Positions 1 through 9,980 of a DNA stretch of 64,000 bases are shown here, one piece after another. Position numbers and translations under genes: made by a program. Numbering within the stretch: position 1 is the stretch's first letter; each line of letters opens with the position of its first letter. This DNA is from Gammaproteobacteria bacterium. Its GTDB lineage: Bacteria > Pseudomonadota > Gammaproteobacteria > HTCC5015. The notes beneath the pieces were generated by a model. That model was given only the letters and a program-made list of their open reading frames with translations. It made no database searches and was not told the DNA's origin. The stretch is taken from NCBI GenBank assembly GCA_026004975.1, contig BPKE01000001.1, positions 809,788 to 873,787 on the forward strand, given 5' to 3'.

Positions 1-2
1 GG

Positions 3-668
<666 letters not shown>

Positions 669-677
669 GCCGGCGCT

Positions 678-1571
678 TCAGTCCTCGAGCAGGGGGCCGA
701 GCACCGCCTCGGCGCGCGCCCGGCCGAGCTCGATGAGCTCGCGCGCCCGGTAGAACTCGTAGGCCAGGCACACGTCGCGCGGGATGCTGATCAAAGCGTC
801 CGGGCTGTAGGCGGCGAGCTTGAAGCGCACCATCGCGTTCTGCATCGCGTCCAGCGACTTGAGCACGATGTCGAAAAAGCCCAGCCCCTCGCCGCGCCGG
901 CCCCGCCGCCCGCGCAGGCTTTCGAGCAGGCCCGCCATGGCGCCGCCCTCCTCCTCGTCGTCCTCGTCGTCCGCCTCCGGCACGGGGGCGGCGCCCTGCT
1001 GCGCCGGCGGCGCGTGGACGTTCACCGCCACCACCAGGTCGCTCGGGTGGGCCGTGGTCGGCGCGATCGGCAGCGGGTTGAGCAAGCCCCCGTCGACCAG
1101 CCGCCGGCCGTGGAGGACGTGCGGCGTGAACACGGTCGGCACGGCGATCGAGGCGCGGATGGCGTCGAACAGCGGCCCGCGGTTGAGCCACAGCTCGCGG
1201 CCGCGGTCCAGGTCCGTCGCCACCGCCGTGTAGGCGATCGGCAGATCCTCGATGCGGTGCTCGCCGACCATGGCGCGCAACCGCTCGATGATCCGCTCGC
1301 CCTTGAACAGGCCGTGGCCGCCGAAAGACAGGTCCAGGTAACGCAGCACGTCGCGCCGCGTCAGCCGGCACACCCAATCGCGGTACACCGGCAGCTTGCC
1401 GGCGGCGTAGATGCCGCCGACCAGGGCGCCCATCGACGAGCCGGCGATCGCGTGGATGGTGAAGCCGTGCGCTTCCAGCCACTCGATCACGCCGATGTGC
1501 GCCAATCCGCGGGCACCGCCGGCGCCCAGGGCGAGGGCCACCGAGCGGCCCGATTCGGTCCGTGTGCTCAT
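678..1571 (-). CDS. Patatin-like phospholipase, RssA type
   Basis: A 297-residue serine esterase of the patatin family, the bacterial RssA/NTE-like branch. The oxyanion glycine loop GAGGARG lies near residues 16-22, the nucleophile elbow GSSMG at 44-48 (Ser46), and the second catalytic residue in the DGG motif at 160-162 (Asp160). No signal peptide is seen, so it is probably cytoplasmic. An acidic run (DDEDDEEE) about 200 residues in sits in a variable loop before the C-terminal helices. The ATG at 1571 overlaps the ung stop codon as ATGA, so the two are probably co-transcribed; an upstream in-frame extension would lie inside ung and is rejected. The substrate is unknown. Confidence 0.9.
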   Translation of the reverse strand: MSTRTESGRSVALALGAGGARGLAHIGVIEWLEAHGFTIHAIAGSSMGALVGGIYAAGKLPVYRDWVCRLTRRDVLRYLDLSFGGHGLFKGERIIERLRAMVGEHRIEDLPIAYTAVATDLDRGRELWLNRGPLFDAIRASIAVPTVFTPHVLHGRRLVDGGLLNPLPIAPTTAHPSDLVVAVNVHAPPAQQGAAPVPEADDEDDEEEGGAMAGLLESLRGRRGRRGEGLGFFDIVLKSLDAMQNAMVRFKLAAYSPDALISIPRDVCLAYEFYRARELIELGRARAEAVLGPLLED

Positions 1572-2317
1572 ACCTCGATCTCCATGGCCGGGGAATACGC
1601 CGGCAGGCGCCAATCGACCGGGCCGCGGCCGGCCGCCTCCAGCCAGGCGTTGGCCCGCGAGAACGGCCGGCTGCCGAAAAAGCCACGGTGCGCCGACAGC
1701 GGCGAGGGGTGCGCGGCGCTGAACACGGCGTGGCGACGCCGGTCGATCAGGGCCGCCTTGGCGCGGGCCGGCGCCCCCCACAGCAGGAACACCCTGGGCG
1801 GCGCCGCGGCGTCCCCCAGGATCGCGAGCACCGCGTCGGTGACCCGCTCCCAGCCCAGACCGCGGTGACTGCCGGGCCGGCCCTGCTCCACCGTCAGCAC
1901 CGTGTTGAGCAGCAACACGCCGCGCCCGGCCCAGGCCGCGAGGCAGCCGTGGCCCGGTGGCGCAAGCCCCAAGTCGGCGCTCAGTTCCTTGAACACATTG
2001 CGCAGGGACGGCGGCACGGCCACGCCGGGCGGCACCGAAAACGCCAAGCCGTGCGCCTGTCCGGGACCGTGGTAGGGATCCTGGCCGACGATCACCACCT
2101 TGACCTCATCGGGCGGCGTCGCCGCCAGGGCGGCGAACCAGTCGGCCTGGGGCGGGAAAATCACCGCCCCGGCCGCGCGCCGTGCCGCCAGGGCGCGGTC
2201 CAAGGCGGCCCAGTGCGCCGGCGGCACCGCGCCGTCCAGGCGGGACGCCCAGGCCGCCGGCAGCCGGTCCAACCACGCCGGCGGACGGGCCGCGGCCGAA
2301 ACCGTGGAAGATTTCAC
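1568..2317 (-). CDS. ung: Uracil-DNA glycosylase, family 1
   Basis: A 249-residue family-1 uracil-DNA glycosylase that removes uracil from DNA and starts base-excision repair. The water-activating motif GQDPYHGPGQAHG begins at residue 78 with catalytic Asp80. The uracil-binding region LLLNTVLTVEQG is near 136-147, and the minor-groove loop HPSPLSAHRGFFG carries the catalytic histidine (His203). The N-terminus is longer than in E. coli Ung and rich in Ala and Arg. The stop overlaps the start of the patatin gene by 4 bases. The 101-base gap upstream to the divergent small secreted protein should hold its promoter; no convincing boxes were seen. Confidence 0.97.
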   Translation of the reverse strand: MKSSTVSAAARPPAWLDRLPAAWASRLDGAVPPAHWAALDRALAARRAAGAVIFPPQADWFAALAATPPDEVKVVIVGQDPYHGPGQAHGLAFSVPPGVAVPPSLRNVFKELSADLGLAPPGHGCLAAWAGRGVLLLNTVLTVEQGRPGSHRGLGWERVTDAVLAILGDAAAPPRVFLLWGAPARAKAALIDRRRHAVFSAAHPSPLSAHRGFFGSRPFSRANAWLEAAGRGPVDWRLPAYSPAMEIEV

Positions 2318-2418
2318 GAAACTCGAGCCCTTATCCTATTGACAGCATCGATCGATCCGCTAGCATCGGCCCGGCATGGCGTCATGCAACCGAAACACGA
2401 CACGAGAGGGCCTTTTGC

Positions 2419-2699
2419 ATGCTTGGACGGATCTTAACACTCGCCTTGGTCATCGGTTTGAGCGGGACGGCTTGGGCCGAGGAAGACACCGAAGACAGCT
2501 ACCAGCTCGAGCAGCTGCGCCAGCAGACCCTGGGCAACAAGGCCCCCCGAACTGGACGGGCTGCCGGTGGCCCGAAGACGACCTGTTGGCGGGCACCGAC
2601 GCGGTCCTGGACGAAGACGCCAAGCCGGATCTGTCCGACCTCGGCGACATCAAGCCCAGCCTGGAAAAGCCGAAGCTGAGCCCCTTCAAGGCCCAGTGA
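2419..2699 (+). CDS. Small secreted or periplasmic protein of unknown function (frameshifted)
   Basis: The ATG at 2419 opens a clear signal peptide (MLGRILTLALVIGLSGTAWA, then EEDTEDS), so the product is exported. The frame breaks at a run of six C near 2548 and again at a CCC near 2569. Removing one C at each place gives a continuous protein of about 92 residues: NKAPELDGLPV, then EDDLLAGTDAVLDEDAK, ending SPFKAQ at 2699. The mature part is acidic, low in complexity and without cysteine. The last 14 bases overlap the convergent 3' end of mnmC. No family was recognised. The two indels look like sequencing errors. Confidence 0.6.
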
Positions 2700-4667
2700 G
2701 GCCGAGGGGCGAGCGCCCCTGCTTGATCGCCCGAATCCACGCGCGCGCCGGGTGCAAGGCCCGGCGCAGCGTTTCGGGCAAGCCGAAAGGCTCCCCCGAA
2801 CAGGTAGGCGGCGATCAGTTCCGCCGCGGGCACGGTGCCGGTCAGGCCCTTCGCCCCGAAGCCCACGCAAACATACAGTCCGGTGCGTTCCGGCGCCGGC
2901 GGCCAGTCGCGGCGCCGCTGTCCCTTGGCCAGCGGCGCATAGGCGCAAGCGACCGCCGCCGGGTCGAGTACCCGGCCCGACCAGGGGCAGCCCGTCCGGC
3001 CCCTGGCAGCGCAGCGCCGCGCGGGATCATCCAGCAGCGGCTGGCGGGGCGAGTTCCGCCGCCAGCGCCGGAACCACGGCGGCGAGCGCCGCCAGGTTCG
3101 CGGCGTCGTCTTCCGGGCGCAGGCGCACATCCTCGTCGCCCACGCTGGACGGTCGCGCCGAGCCAATGCCGGCCGGCGACCGCGGGGCTCAAATAACCGC
3201 CATAGCTGAGCACCACCCGCAGCGCCCGCGAGCGCGCCCCGGCGGCCCGCTCGCTGATCTGCCCGCGATTGACGTTCACGGCGATCTCGGGCAGCAGGGT
3301 TCGGACCTCGGCGGGCCGTGGCCAGCACGACGACCGGCGCCTCGGCGAGCGTCCGTCCCGCGGCATCGAGCAGCCGCCAGCCGCCCCCGGGCCGCGGCGC
3401 CAGGGCGGCGACCCGGCAGCCGAGCCGCAGACGCACCCCGGGCCGGTCGAGGCGCAGCGCGGCACCAGGCGGCCGGTTCCACGGCGCCGGCCTGCGGCAG
3501 ATAGAGGCCGCCGTGGGCCAGCGCCACGCCCGCGACGCGGGCGGCCTCGTCCGGCTCCAGCCACCTCGCCCAGCGCGGCGGCCACAGGGCCGCGGCGGCA
3601 CGCAGGGCCGCGCCCTGGCGCGCGTCGCGGGCGAGCTGCAGCACGCCGCGGGCAACGCCAGGCGCCCGGCTCCGCGCCCCACTCGCCGAGCGTCGGCCAG
3701 GTAGGCCTGCTGGTCGAAACGCGCCCGCAGGCCGTCGTAGGCGCTGGGCCGCAGGTGGACCACGCCCAGCGGGTTGCCGCTCGCGCCGGCCGCCGGCCGC
3801 GCCGCGGCGTCCAGCACTTCGACCGCGCAGCCGCGCCGCGCCAGGGCGGCGGCGACGGCGCTGCCGGCCAGCCCGGCGCCGACCACCACCCGCCCCGCTC
3901 CGGCCGCGGCGGCGGGCCCGGTTCGAACCACGGCGCCTCCGGCCGGGCCGGCGGCGGCCGCCGCAGGCGGCCGCACAGGTGCTCGCGCCTTGCCGGCCAC
4001 GCCGGGCCGGCGCGCCACGTCGAAATGGGCGGCCAGGGCGTCGCGCACCGCCCGCGCCGCGGTGAACGTGGCGAAGGTGCCGCCGGGGCGCGGTGCGGGC
4101 GGCGACGGCGGCGAGCACCTCCGGGCGCCACATCTGCGGATTGCAGCGCGGCGCGAAACCGTCCAGGAACCAGGCGTCGGCGGCGAAGCGCGCCTCCGCG
4201 AGCCAATCGGCCACGTCCATGAAGGCCAGCGTCAGCGTCACGCGCCCGCCGTAGAGGCTGCGGCGGTGAAAGCCCCACAACGGCGGCGGGCCAGGCGGCC
4301 AGCAGCTCCGGCAACAGCGGCGCCAGCTCCGGCCAGGCGCCGAGCGCCCGGCGCCGGTCGGCGTTGTCCACCGGGTGGGCCTCGACCGCGCAGTAGTGCA
4401 GCCGGGCGCCGGGTTCCGCCCGGCGCAACCAGGCGCGCAGCCGCCACCAGGAAGTTGAAGCCGAGCCCGAAGCCGGTTTCCGCGACGGTGAAGCAGCCGG
4501 CGGCCGGCGAAGCGCGCCGGCAGGCCGTTGCCGGCCAAGAACACGCCCTCGGCCTGCGCCCAGGGGTCGCGTTGGGCGCCGTAACCGTCGCCGTAATCGA
4601 CCGACCAAGGCCGCCCGTCGCGCCACGCCAGGCGCGCCGGGACGAGGCGCGGCAGCGGCTTACTCAT
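2686..4667 (-). CDS. mnmC: MnmC, tRNA 5-(methylaminomethyl)uridine biosynthesis bifunctional enzyme (frameshifted)
   Basis: The span codes for both halves of MnmC, which finishes the mnm5s2U modification of the tRNA wobble uridine. An N-terminal SAM methyltransferase (DAWFLDGFAP-type motif; start MSKPLPR, ATG at 4667) precedes a C-terminal FAD oxidoreductase (Rossmann motif VVGAGLAGSAVA, then GASGNPLGVVH; end region GFGAKGLTG). The length, 1982 bases, matches the usual 660 or so residues but is not a multiple of three. The frame changes several times; for example, removing one G from the GGGGG near 2805 restores the family-like ending LRRALHPARAWIRAIKQGR with a stop at 2686. I think the gene is intact in the organism and damaged by indels. 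Confidence 0.85.
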
Positions 4668-4723
4668 CGCCCCCCCGCCCGACCTTGCCAGCACGGCGAC
4701 GCGGGTCGTACCATCGCCCGGCC

Positions 4724-5264
4724 GTGGACGACGCCAACATCATCCTGACGGGCTTCATGGGCACCGGCAAGAGCAGCACCGGCCAGGTGCTCGCGGCCAA
4801 GCTCGGTTACGCCTTCGTCGACAGCGACGCGCTGATCGAGGCGCGCGAGGGCCGGCGCGTCGCCGACATTTTCGCCGAGCGCGGCGAGGCGGCCTTCCGC
4901 GCCCTGGAACGCGCCGTCGCCGCGGAGCTGGCCGCGGGGCGCCGCCAGGTGGTGGCCACCGGCGGACGGATGATGCTCGATCCGGAGAACGCCCGCCTGC
5001 TCGGCGAAAGCGGCCACGTGTTCTGCCTGACCGCGGAACTGGACACCCTGCTCGAGCGCCTGGACCGGCCGGGGGTGCGCGCCAAGCGCCCGCTGCTCGC
5101 CGGCCCCGGCCCGCTGCGCGACCGCCTGGCGGCGCTGCTGGCCGAACGCGCGCCGGCCTACGCGCGCTTCGAGGCCGTGCCCACCGACGGGCGCACGCCC
5201 GAGGCGGTGGCCGAGGCGATCCTGCACGCGGCTCCGTCATGGCAGGCGCGCCGGCGGCCGGTAG
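4724..5264 (+). CDS. aroK: Shikimate kinase (3' end uncertain)
   Basis: Predicted to phosphorylate shikimate with ATP in the aromatic amino acid pathway. A GTG start at 4724 gives VDDANIILTGFMG with the P-loop GFMGTGKSS near residues 10-18, the shikimate-binding VDSDALIE and GEAAFR motifs, and a lid region with RPLL. The glycine triplet that normally contacts shikimate reads ATGGR instead of GGG. The frame stays open far into the antisense ATP-grasp gene (to 5665), which is not credible for a family of about 175 residues. A one-base shift near 5225 would end it at the TAG at 5262-5264, so that end is an inference. It converges on the ATP-grasp gene. Confidence 0.8.
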
Positions 5265-6268
5265 CGCCGCCCGAGATCCAGCAGCTTCTGCAGGAGATCC
5301 TCGTAGCGCCAGCCGGCGGCCTCGGCCGCCGTGCACAGCTCTTCGCCGTAACCCAGGTCCGGGTTGGCGTTGACCTCGAGGACGTGGGCGCGGCCCGCCG
5401 GGTCGAGCCGCAGGTCGATGCGCGCGCAGCCCGACAGGTCGAGGATGCGCCAGATGCGCCGCGCCAGCCGGGTGACGGCCGCGGCCTGCGCCGGCGCCAG
5501 CGCGGCCGGCCGCAAGTCGATGCGGTGGCGCGCCTGGTAGGCCGGGATCCCACTTCACCCGCGCGGTGGCGATGCGCCGCCCGTCCCCGCCGGGCAGGGC
5601 GCCGAAGTCCAGCTCCAAGCGGCGGCAGCACCCGCGGCCGGCGGTTGCCCAGGACCGCCACGTAGATTTCCCGGCCCTCGACGAATTCCTCGACGATCGC
5701 CGGCGTCTCGAGGCGCTCGTGCAGATAACGCACCCCGCTCGACCAGGCGGTCGGGGCCGTGCACCACCGAGGCGCGGGCGATGCCGTAGGAACCGTCCTC
5801 CACCAGGGATTTGACGATCAGGGGATAGCGCAAGCCGCTCGGCGGCCGCACCGGGCGGCCGCGCGGGTAGACCTTGAATCGCGGCGTGGCGATGTGGTGA
5901 TGGGCGAGCAGCTTCTTCGCCAGCGCCTTGTCGTGCGACAGCAGCAGGCCGCGCGGGTTGCAGCCGGTGTAGCGCAGCTTGCACAGCTCCAGGTATGCGA
6001 CAACGCCGTAGTCGTACAGGGCGCTGCCGTGGAATTCCTCGAGCAGGTTCATCACCACCTGCGGCCGGAAGCGGCGCAGCGCTTCGTGCAAGGGCGCGAG
6101 ATCGTCGTACAAGCCCAGCACTTCGACCCGATGGCCCATCTCGCGCAGGGTCACGGCCACGTCGTACTCGGTTTTCCAGCGCATCACCTCGGCGTCGTCG
6201 TAGCCGGCCATGTCCTCCGGCGGCACCAGGTCGGCGTGAACCAGCAAAAGGACGCGCAGTCGTTTCAC
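5237..6268 (-). CDS. ATP-grasp ligase, D-Ala-D-Ala ligase-like (frameshifted)
   Basis: An ATP-grasp enzyme of the D-alanine-D-alanine ligase fold, about 340 residues, that should join a carboxylate to an amine through an acyl-phosphate. The N-terminal domain (KRLRVLLLVHADLVPPED) includes NLLEEFHG and ends at YTGCNPRGLLLSHDK; the central grasp contains PLIVKSLVEDGSYGI and IVEEFVEGREIYVAVLG; the metal-binding end reads ARIDLRLD then LEVNANPDLGYG. The frame shifts near 5737 (GGGG), 5622 and 5552. The GTG start at 6268 overlaps the upstream peptidase stop as GTGA, so the two proteins are probably made together. It is not a standard Ddl: the N-terminus differs and there is no murein-gene context. 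The substrate is unknown. Confidence 0.8.
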
Positions 6269-7281
6269 AGCGGAATCCGGTAGTGGCGGTCCTGGAAGGC
6301 GTGCAAGGTCTGGACGGTGAGGAACACCAGCAGATCGTCGCGGACCTGCGCCTCGGGCCGGCCCACGCGCAGGTCCAGCGCCCGGCAGCGCGCCAGCAGG
6401 GCGTTGAGCACCTGGGCGACGGCGTAGGGCTGCTGGCCGATGTGGCGCGCGCAGATCCGGCACAGCGCCGGACCGATGCGCTTGAGCAGCGTCGCGGCGC
6501 GGCGGCGCGCGCGCGGCGCGGGCGCGAACAGGCGCTCGAGCGCCTCGTCGCACGGCTCCGGCACGTCCGCGCCGTAATGCCGGCGCTTCCGTGCGTAGTG
6601 TTCGGCGAGCGTTTCGCGCGAAGCGGCGATCGGTTCGACGTGGCGCCGGCTGCGGCGCAGCGGCGGCCGCCCGGCGAGGCCGGCCATCAAGCGGTCGACG
6701 TACTCGAGTTTGGCCAGCGCCGGCCAACCGGCGTAACGCCGCCGCCAGTCGCTGCGCGGCGCCAGCCAGACCGCGAAGGTTTCGGCGAAGTCCTCGGTCG
6801 GATGCGCTTGCGCATACCACCAGTCGAGGTGCTGCACATGGCGGCGGCTCTCCGGCCGCGGCCGGTAACTGCGCGGGTAGGGCCGCCGCGGATCGCCGAA
6901 CACGCGCCGCCAGCGCGGCCGGTGACGCAGCCCGTAGGCGGTGTCGTAGGCGTGGCCGGCCTCGTGGCGCAACAGGCGCAGGCAGTCGCGCGCGCCGCCG
7001 CCCTCGACCTCGAACATCTGGCGGGCTTCGAGCCGCATCAGCCGCGGATGGGCGAGATAAAAGGGGATGGCGATGCCGGGCACGCCGTCCGGGCTGAACC
7101 ACTCTTCGGCCAGCCAGCAATGCGGCCGCAGCCGCAGGCCGCGCTCGGCGAGTTCCGCGTACAACTGGGCGATCCGCGCCGGCAGCGGCGAGTCTTCCAG
7201 CCGCAGGCCGAGATCGCAAAAGCGCAGCGCCAGCAGGCGCTCATCCGGCCAGTCGGCCCAGTTGGGGGCGCGTTTCGCCAT
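6265..7281 (-). CDS. Putative zinc-binding metallopeptidase (Peptidase_Mx-like)
   Basis: A 338-residue protein with a zincin motif HEAGH at residues 106-110 and a downstream acidic motif PTEDFAETFAVWL (Glu163 or Glu167 as likely third ligand), an arrangement matching the putative zinc-binding metallopeptidase family I know as Peptidase_Mx. No signal peptide or membrane segment is seen, so it is probably cytoplasmic. The C-terminal third is helical and Arg-rich. It is the first gene of a two-gene unit with the ATP-grasp ligase (4-base GTGA overlap), which suggests that the peptidase and the ligase act on the same peptide or peptide-like compound. The ATG at 7281 lies 66 bases from the divergent MA-type peptidase gene. 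Confidence 0.75.
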   Translation of the reverse strand: MAKRAPNWADWPDERLLALRFCDLGLRLEDSPLPARIAQLYAELAERGLRLRPHCWLAEEWFSPDGVPGIAIPFYLAHPRLMRLEARQMFEVEGGGARDCLRLLRHEAGHAYDTAYGLRHRPRWRRVFGDPRRPYPRSYRPRPESRRHVQHLDWWYAQAHPTEDFAETFAVWLAPRSDWRRRYAGWPALAKLEYVDRLMAGLAGRPPLRRSRRHVEPIAASRETLAEHYARKRRHYGADVPEPCDEALERLFAPAPRARRRAATLLKRIGPALCRICARHIGQQPYAVAQVLNALLARCRALDLRVGRPEAQVRDDLLVFLTVQTLHAFQDRHYRIPL

Positions 7282-7347
7282 GTGCGTTCCTCGGCGGGCA
7301 AGCCTAGCACAGGCGGCGCCGGCGGCGCGTGCTGTTAAGCTAGACGG

Positions 7348-8858
7348 GTGACGGTTTCAGCCGGCCTTCTGCGGCGCCTGGCGGCGCTGTGTCTCTCGTG
7401 GGGCTGCGGCGCGGCGGCCGCGCCCTGGCACGCGGTCGACACGCCGCGCTTCACCCTGGTGGGGAACGCGCCGGGCGCGTATCTGGCCGGGCTGGCGGCG
7501 GCCTTGCAGGATTTCGACCGCGCCCTGGACCGCGAGGCCGCGCTGGGGCGTCATCCGGCGGCACTCGAATTGACGGTCTACGTCCTGGAAGACGCCCGGC
7601 GCCTGGGCCTGCGCAAGCGCTGCCGCGCCTGCCCGGGTTTTTTACAAGGCGACGCCGGAGGGGGCGTTCATCGTCGTCGATCTGGCGGCACTGCCGCCCG
7701 GCCGCCCGGCGACACGTTACCTGTTCCACGAGTACGTGCACCACCGCTTGCGTAACCGGTGTGCCGGCGGCGCCGCTGGGCGTGCCGCGCCTGCCCGCCT
7801 GGGTCGAGGAAGGCCTGGCCGAGCGTTACGCCGCCCTTCACGAGGACGGTCCGGTGGCCTTTCTGGCGCCACCGCCGGCGCATCCGGACGCCCAGGCGCT
7901 GCGCCGCCCGGCCGTGTTGCGCCGTCTGCTGGCCGCCCGGGCGGCCCCGGAGCGGGGCCGCCGGGCGGCGGCGTTCTACCTGCGAAGCCGGGTGCTGGTG
8001 CACTATTTTCACGGTTCGCCGCGGCGCCGGGCCCAGTTGGCGGCCCTGCTCGACGCCTGGGACGAAGGGCTGGACGCAGAGGCGGCGCTCGTAAGCGCGC
8101 CACCGGCCTGGACAGCGCCGGGTTCGCGGCGCGGCGCCTTGCCCCCTACCTGGACCTGCTCGAACGCAGCCGCGGCCAGCCGCGTTTCCTGGTCCACCAT
8201 CTGCCCGCCGCCCCGGCGCGGCCGACGGCGACGCCGGGGTCGACACGGGCGCTCGACCGGCGCGACGCGGCCTTGTATCTGAGCCGCTTGCACCTGGCCC
8301 TGGGGGCGCCGGCCGCGGCGGCCGAGGCGCTGGCCCCCTGGTTGGCTCCGGCCGCGCCCAGGGCCGTGCTTCACCAGGGCGCCCGGCTGGCGCTGGCGGC
8401 CGGCCGTTTCGGCCGGGCCCGCTTCTGGGCGAACCGCGCCCTGGAACGCGACGGGACCGACCCGCTGGCCTTGCGCCTGCACGCCGACAGCCTCCTGCTC
8501 GAAGCGCTGCGGCAAGGCCGCGGCGCCGCCGCTGCGGCGCGCGCCGCCGCCCAGTACCGCCGGGCGCTGGCGCGGCGACCGGCGGACCTCGCCGCCCACC
8601 TCGGCCTGGCCCTGGCGGCGCAAATCGCCGTGCAAGTCCGGCGGGCCCTGCGACGAGGCGGCCTTGCAGGGCTTGGAGGCGGTCTACCCCGTGTACGCGG
8701 GCCTGGCCGCGGACACGCTGTTGGGCCGCTTGCACGCCGCTTGCGGGCGGCCCGAGGCGGCGGCGCGCCATCTGCGCCGGGCGCTGGCCCAAGCGCCGGC
8801 GGCGGCCCTGCGCGGCGAGCTGCAGCGCCTGCTCGCACGCTTGGCGAACGAAACGTGA
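7348..8858 (+). CDS. Exported MA-type metallopeptidase with TPR-like C-terminus (frameshifted)
   Basis: A GTG at 7348 opens a signal peptide (LAALCLSWGCGAAAA). The early mature region (TPRFTLVGNA) resembles peptidase MA-like gluzincins, and a HEYVHH motif at about 7720-7740 followed by LPAWVEEGLAERYA (possible Glu ligand) supports a zinc peptidase. The second half is Ala/Leu/Arg-rich with repeated helical pairs, such as LALGAPAAAAEALAPWL and LALAAGRFGRARFWANRALE, that look like tetratricopeptide repeats. The reading frame changes near 7635, 7757, 8092 and 8655; joined, it gives about 500 residues. A periplasmic or lipid-anchored location is likely. The substrate is unknown. The family call is moderate because the protein must be stitched together. 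Confidence 0.6.
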
Positions 8859-8982
8859 CGCGGATCACGGCGCAGCGGGCGCGCTTCGGTTTCACACTCA
8901 TCCAAAAAAGCGATCCGGTCGGGGCCGTTTGCGCCTACACTGTCAAGACCGGGAAACAACGACCCGAAAAGGGAGAAGAGCC

Positions 8983-9366
8983 ATGGCGCTGATCTTGCTC
9001 GTCGAAGATTCCCCCACCCAGGCCTTCGTCACCGCCCGCCTGCTCGAGCGGCGCGGGCACCGCGTGCTGGTGGCCCGCAACGGCCAGGAGGGCGTGAGCC
9101 TGGCGGTGCGGGAGAAACCGCAGCTGATCATCATGGACATCGTGATGCCCGACACCAACGGCTACCAGGCGACCCGGGCGATCACCAGCAACCCGGACAC
9201 GGCCCACATCCCGGTGATCATGGTGTCCACCAAGGGCCAGACCACCGACAAGCTCTGGGGGCTGCGCCAGGGCGCGATGGGCTATCTGACCAAACCCCTC
9301 CAGGAAGCCGAATTGCTGGCCACGGTCGACCACCTGCTCCAGCAGGCCCAGCCGGCGACCGCCTGA
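8983..9366 (+). CDS. Stand-alone response regulator receiver, PilH-like
   Basis: A 127-residue CheY-like receiver with no output domain. Residues expected for phosphotransfer are present: the acidic pair in LVEDS (8-9), phospho-acceptor Asp52 in MDIVMPDTNG, a Ser/Thr in MVSTKG and the lysine in LTKPL. It closely resembles PilH encoded at 18398-18760 (shared ILLVEDSPT or VDDSPT, IIMDIVMP, TAHIP, WGLRQGAM-type stretches) and so may be a duplicate feeding the same Pil-Chp system. The ATG at 8983 follows a purine-rich site GGGAGAAGAG. It is monocistronic and converges on chpC. Confidence 0.9.
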   Translation: MALILLVEDSPTQAFVTARLLERRGHRVLVARNGQEGVSLAVREKPQLIIMDIVMPDTNGYQATRAITSNPDTAHIPVIMVSTKGQTTDKLWGLRQGAMGYLTKPLQEAELLATVDHLLQQAQPATA

Positions 9367-9374
9367 GGCGCCCC

Positions 9375-9397
9375 GGGACCGCGCTCGCGGCGGTCCC
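9375..9397. terminator. Possible terminator hairpin between a receiver gene and chpC
   Basis: An 8-bp GC stem (GGGACCGC paired with GCGGTCCC, 7-base loop) sits just after the receiver stop at 9366. The T-run (CCCCCTTTTT) begins only at about 9422, so this is not a textbook intrinsic terminator. It lies in the convergent gap to chpC, where one would be useful. Confidence 0.35.
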
Positions 9398-9491
9398 CGT
9401 CGCAGCCGCCCGACACCGCTTTCCCCCTTTTTGTCCAGTCGAGACAGCGTTGTCTTACCCGCCTCCCGCAAGCCACCGGGGGCGCCGGGCC

Positions 9492-9980
9492 TCAGGCGAA
9501 CTGGGCGGCGTAGCTGACCAGGACCGGCAGGTCCGGGATGTAGGCCTCGACGTCGCCGTCGATCAACACCCTGCTCTGCACGAAGTCGCTGTCCCCGCCG
9601 TCGAGCGCCCGCAGGTTTGCGGCGGCCCCACCCGCAGGGGCTTGGGCTCGCCCTGCACGGTGAGCGCGATGAACGGCTGGGTGGGGTCGTCGGACAGGGA
9701 ATAGAGCAAGGCCGAACGGGTCTGGGCGTTGTAGCGGGGGATGCCCTCGCTGAGCACCGCCTCGAAGGACAGCAGGGGCACGGTCCAGCCGCGCCACTGC
9801 AGCTTGCCGAGCAGGCCGCCCTGCAGGTCGACGACGATGTCCAGCGCGTCGCCCGGCAGCACGTCCGCCACCACGGCCGCGGGCACGCAGCAGGTTGCAG
9901 CCGAACTGCGGCAGCAGCAGGCAGTCGACGGTTTCGCGCTGGCCGGCGGCGCCGGCCGGGTTGCGGTCGGCGGCGGTCAT
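9492..9980 (-). CDS. chpC: ChpC, CheW-like adaptor of the Pil-Chp system (frameshifted)
   Basis: A CheW-domain protein of about 160 residues. After MTAADRNPAG come DCLLLPQFGCNLL, VVADVLPGDALD, LLGKLQWRGWTVPLLSFEAVL (the typical CheW interior) and PDLPVLVSYAAQF at the end. Frame changes lie near 9895 and 9610. The ATG at 9980 overlaps the chpA stop as ATGA, the position that chpC occupies after chpA/chpB in Pseudomonas; no chpB methylesterase gene separates them here. ChpC is expected to couple additional receptors to the ChpA kinase in type IV pilus control. It is the last gene of the operon. Confidence 0.8.
   Translation of the reverse strand: MTAADRNPAGAAGQRETVDCLLLPQFGCNLLRARGRGGGRAAGRRAGHRRRPAGRPARQAAVARLDRAPAVLRGGAQRGHPPLQRPDPFGLALFPVRRPHPAVHRAHRAGRAQAPAGGAAANLRALDGGDSDFVQSRVLIDGDVEAYIPDLPVLVSYAAQFA

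Noticed and set aside
2686-4667. mnmC as a true pseudogene
   Set aside because: All conserved motifs survive in order and single-base corrections at G/C runs restore them; decay would also bring substitutions and larger deletions.
5265-5665. Extension of the shikimate kinase frame into the ATP-grasp gene
   Set aside because: It adds Arg/Pro/Ala-rich sequence with no family match and is antisense to a recognisable LEVNANPD motif region.
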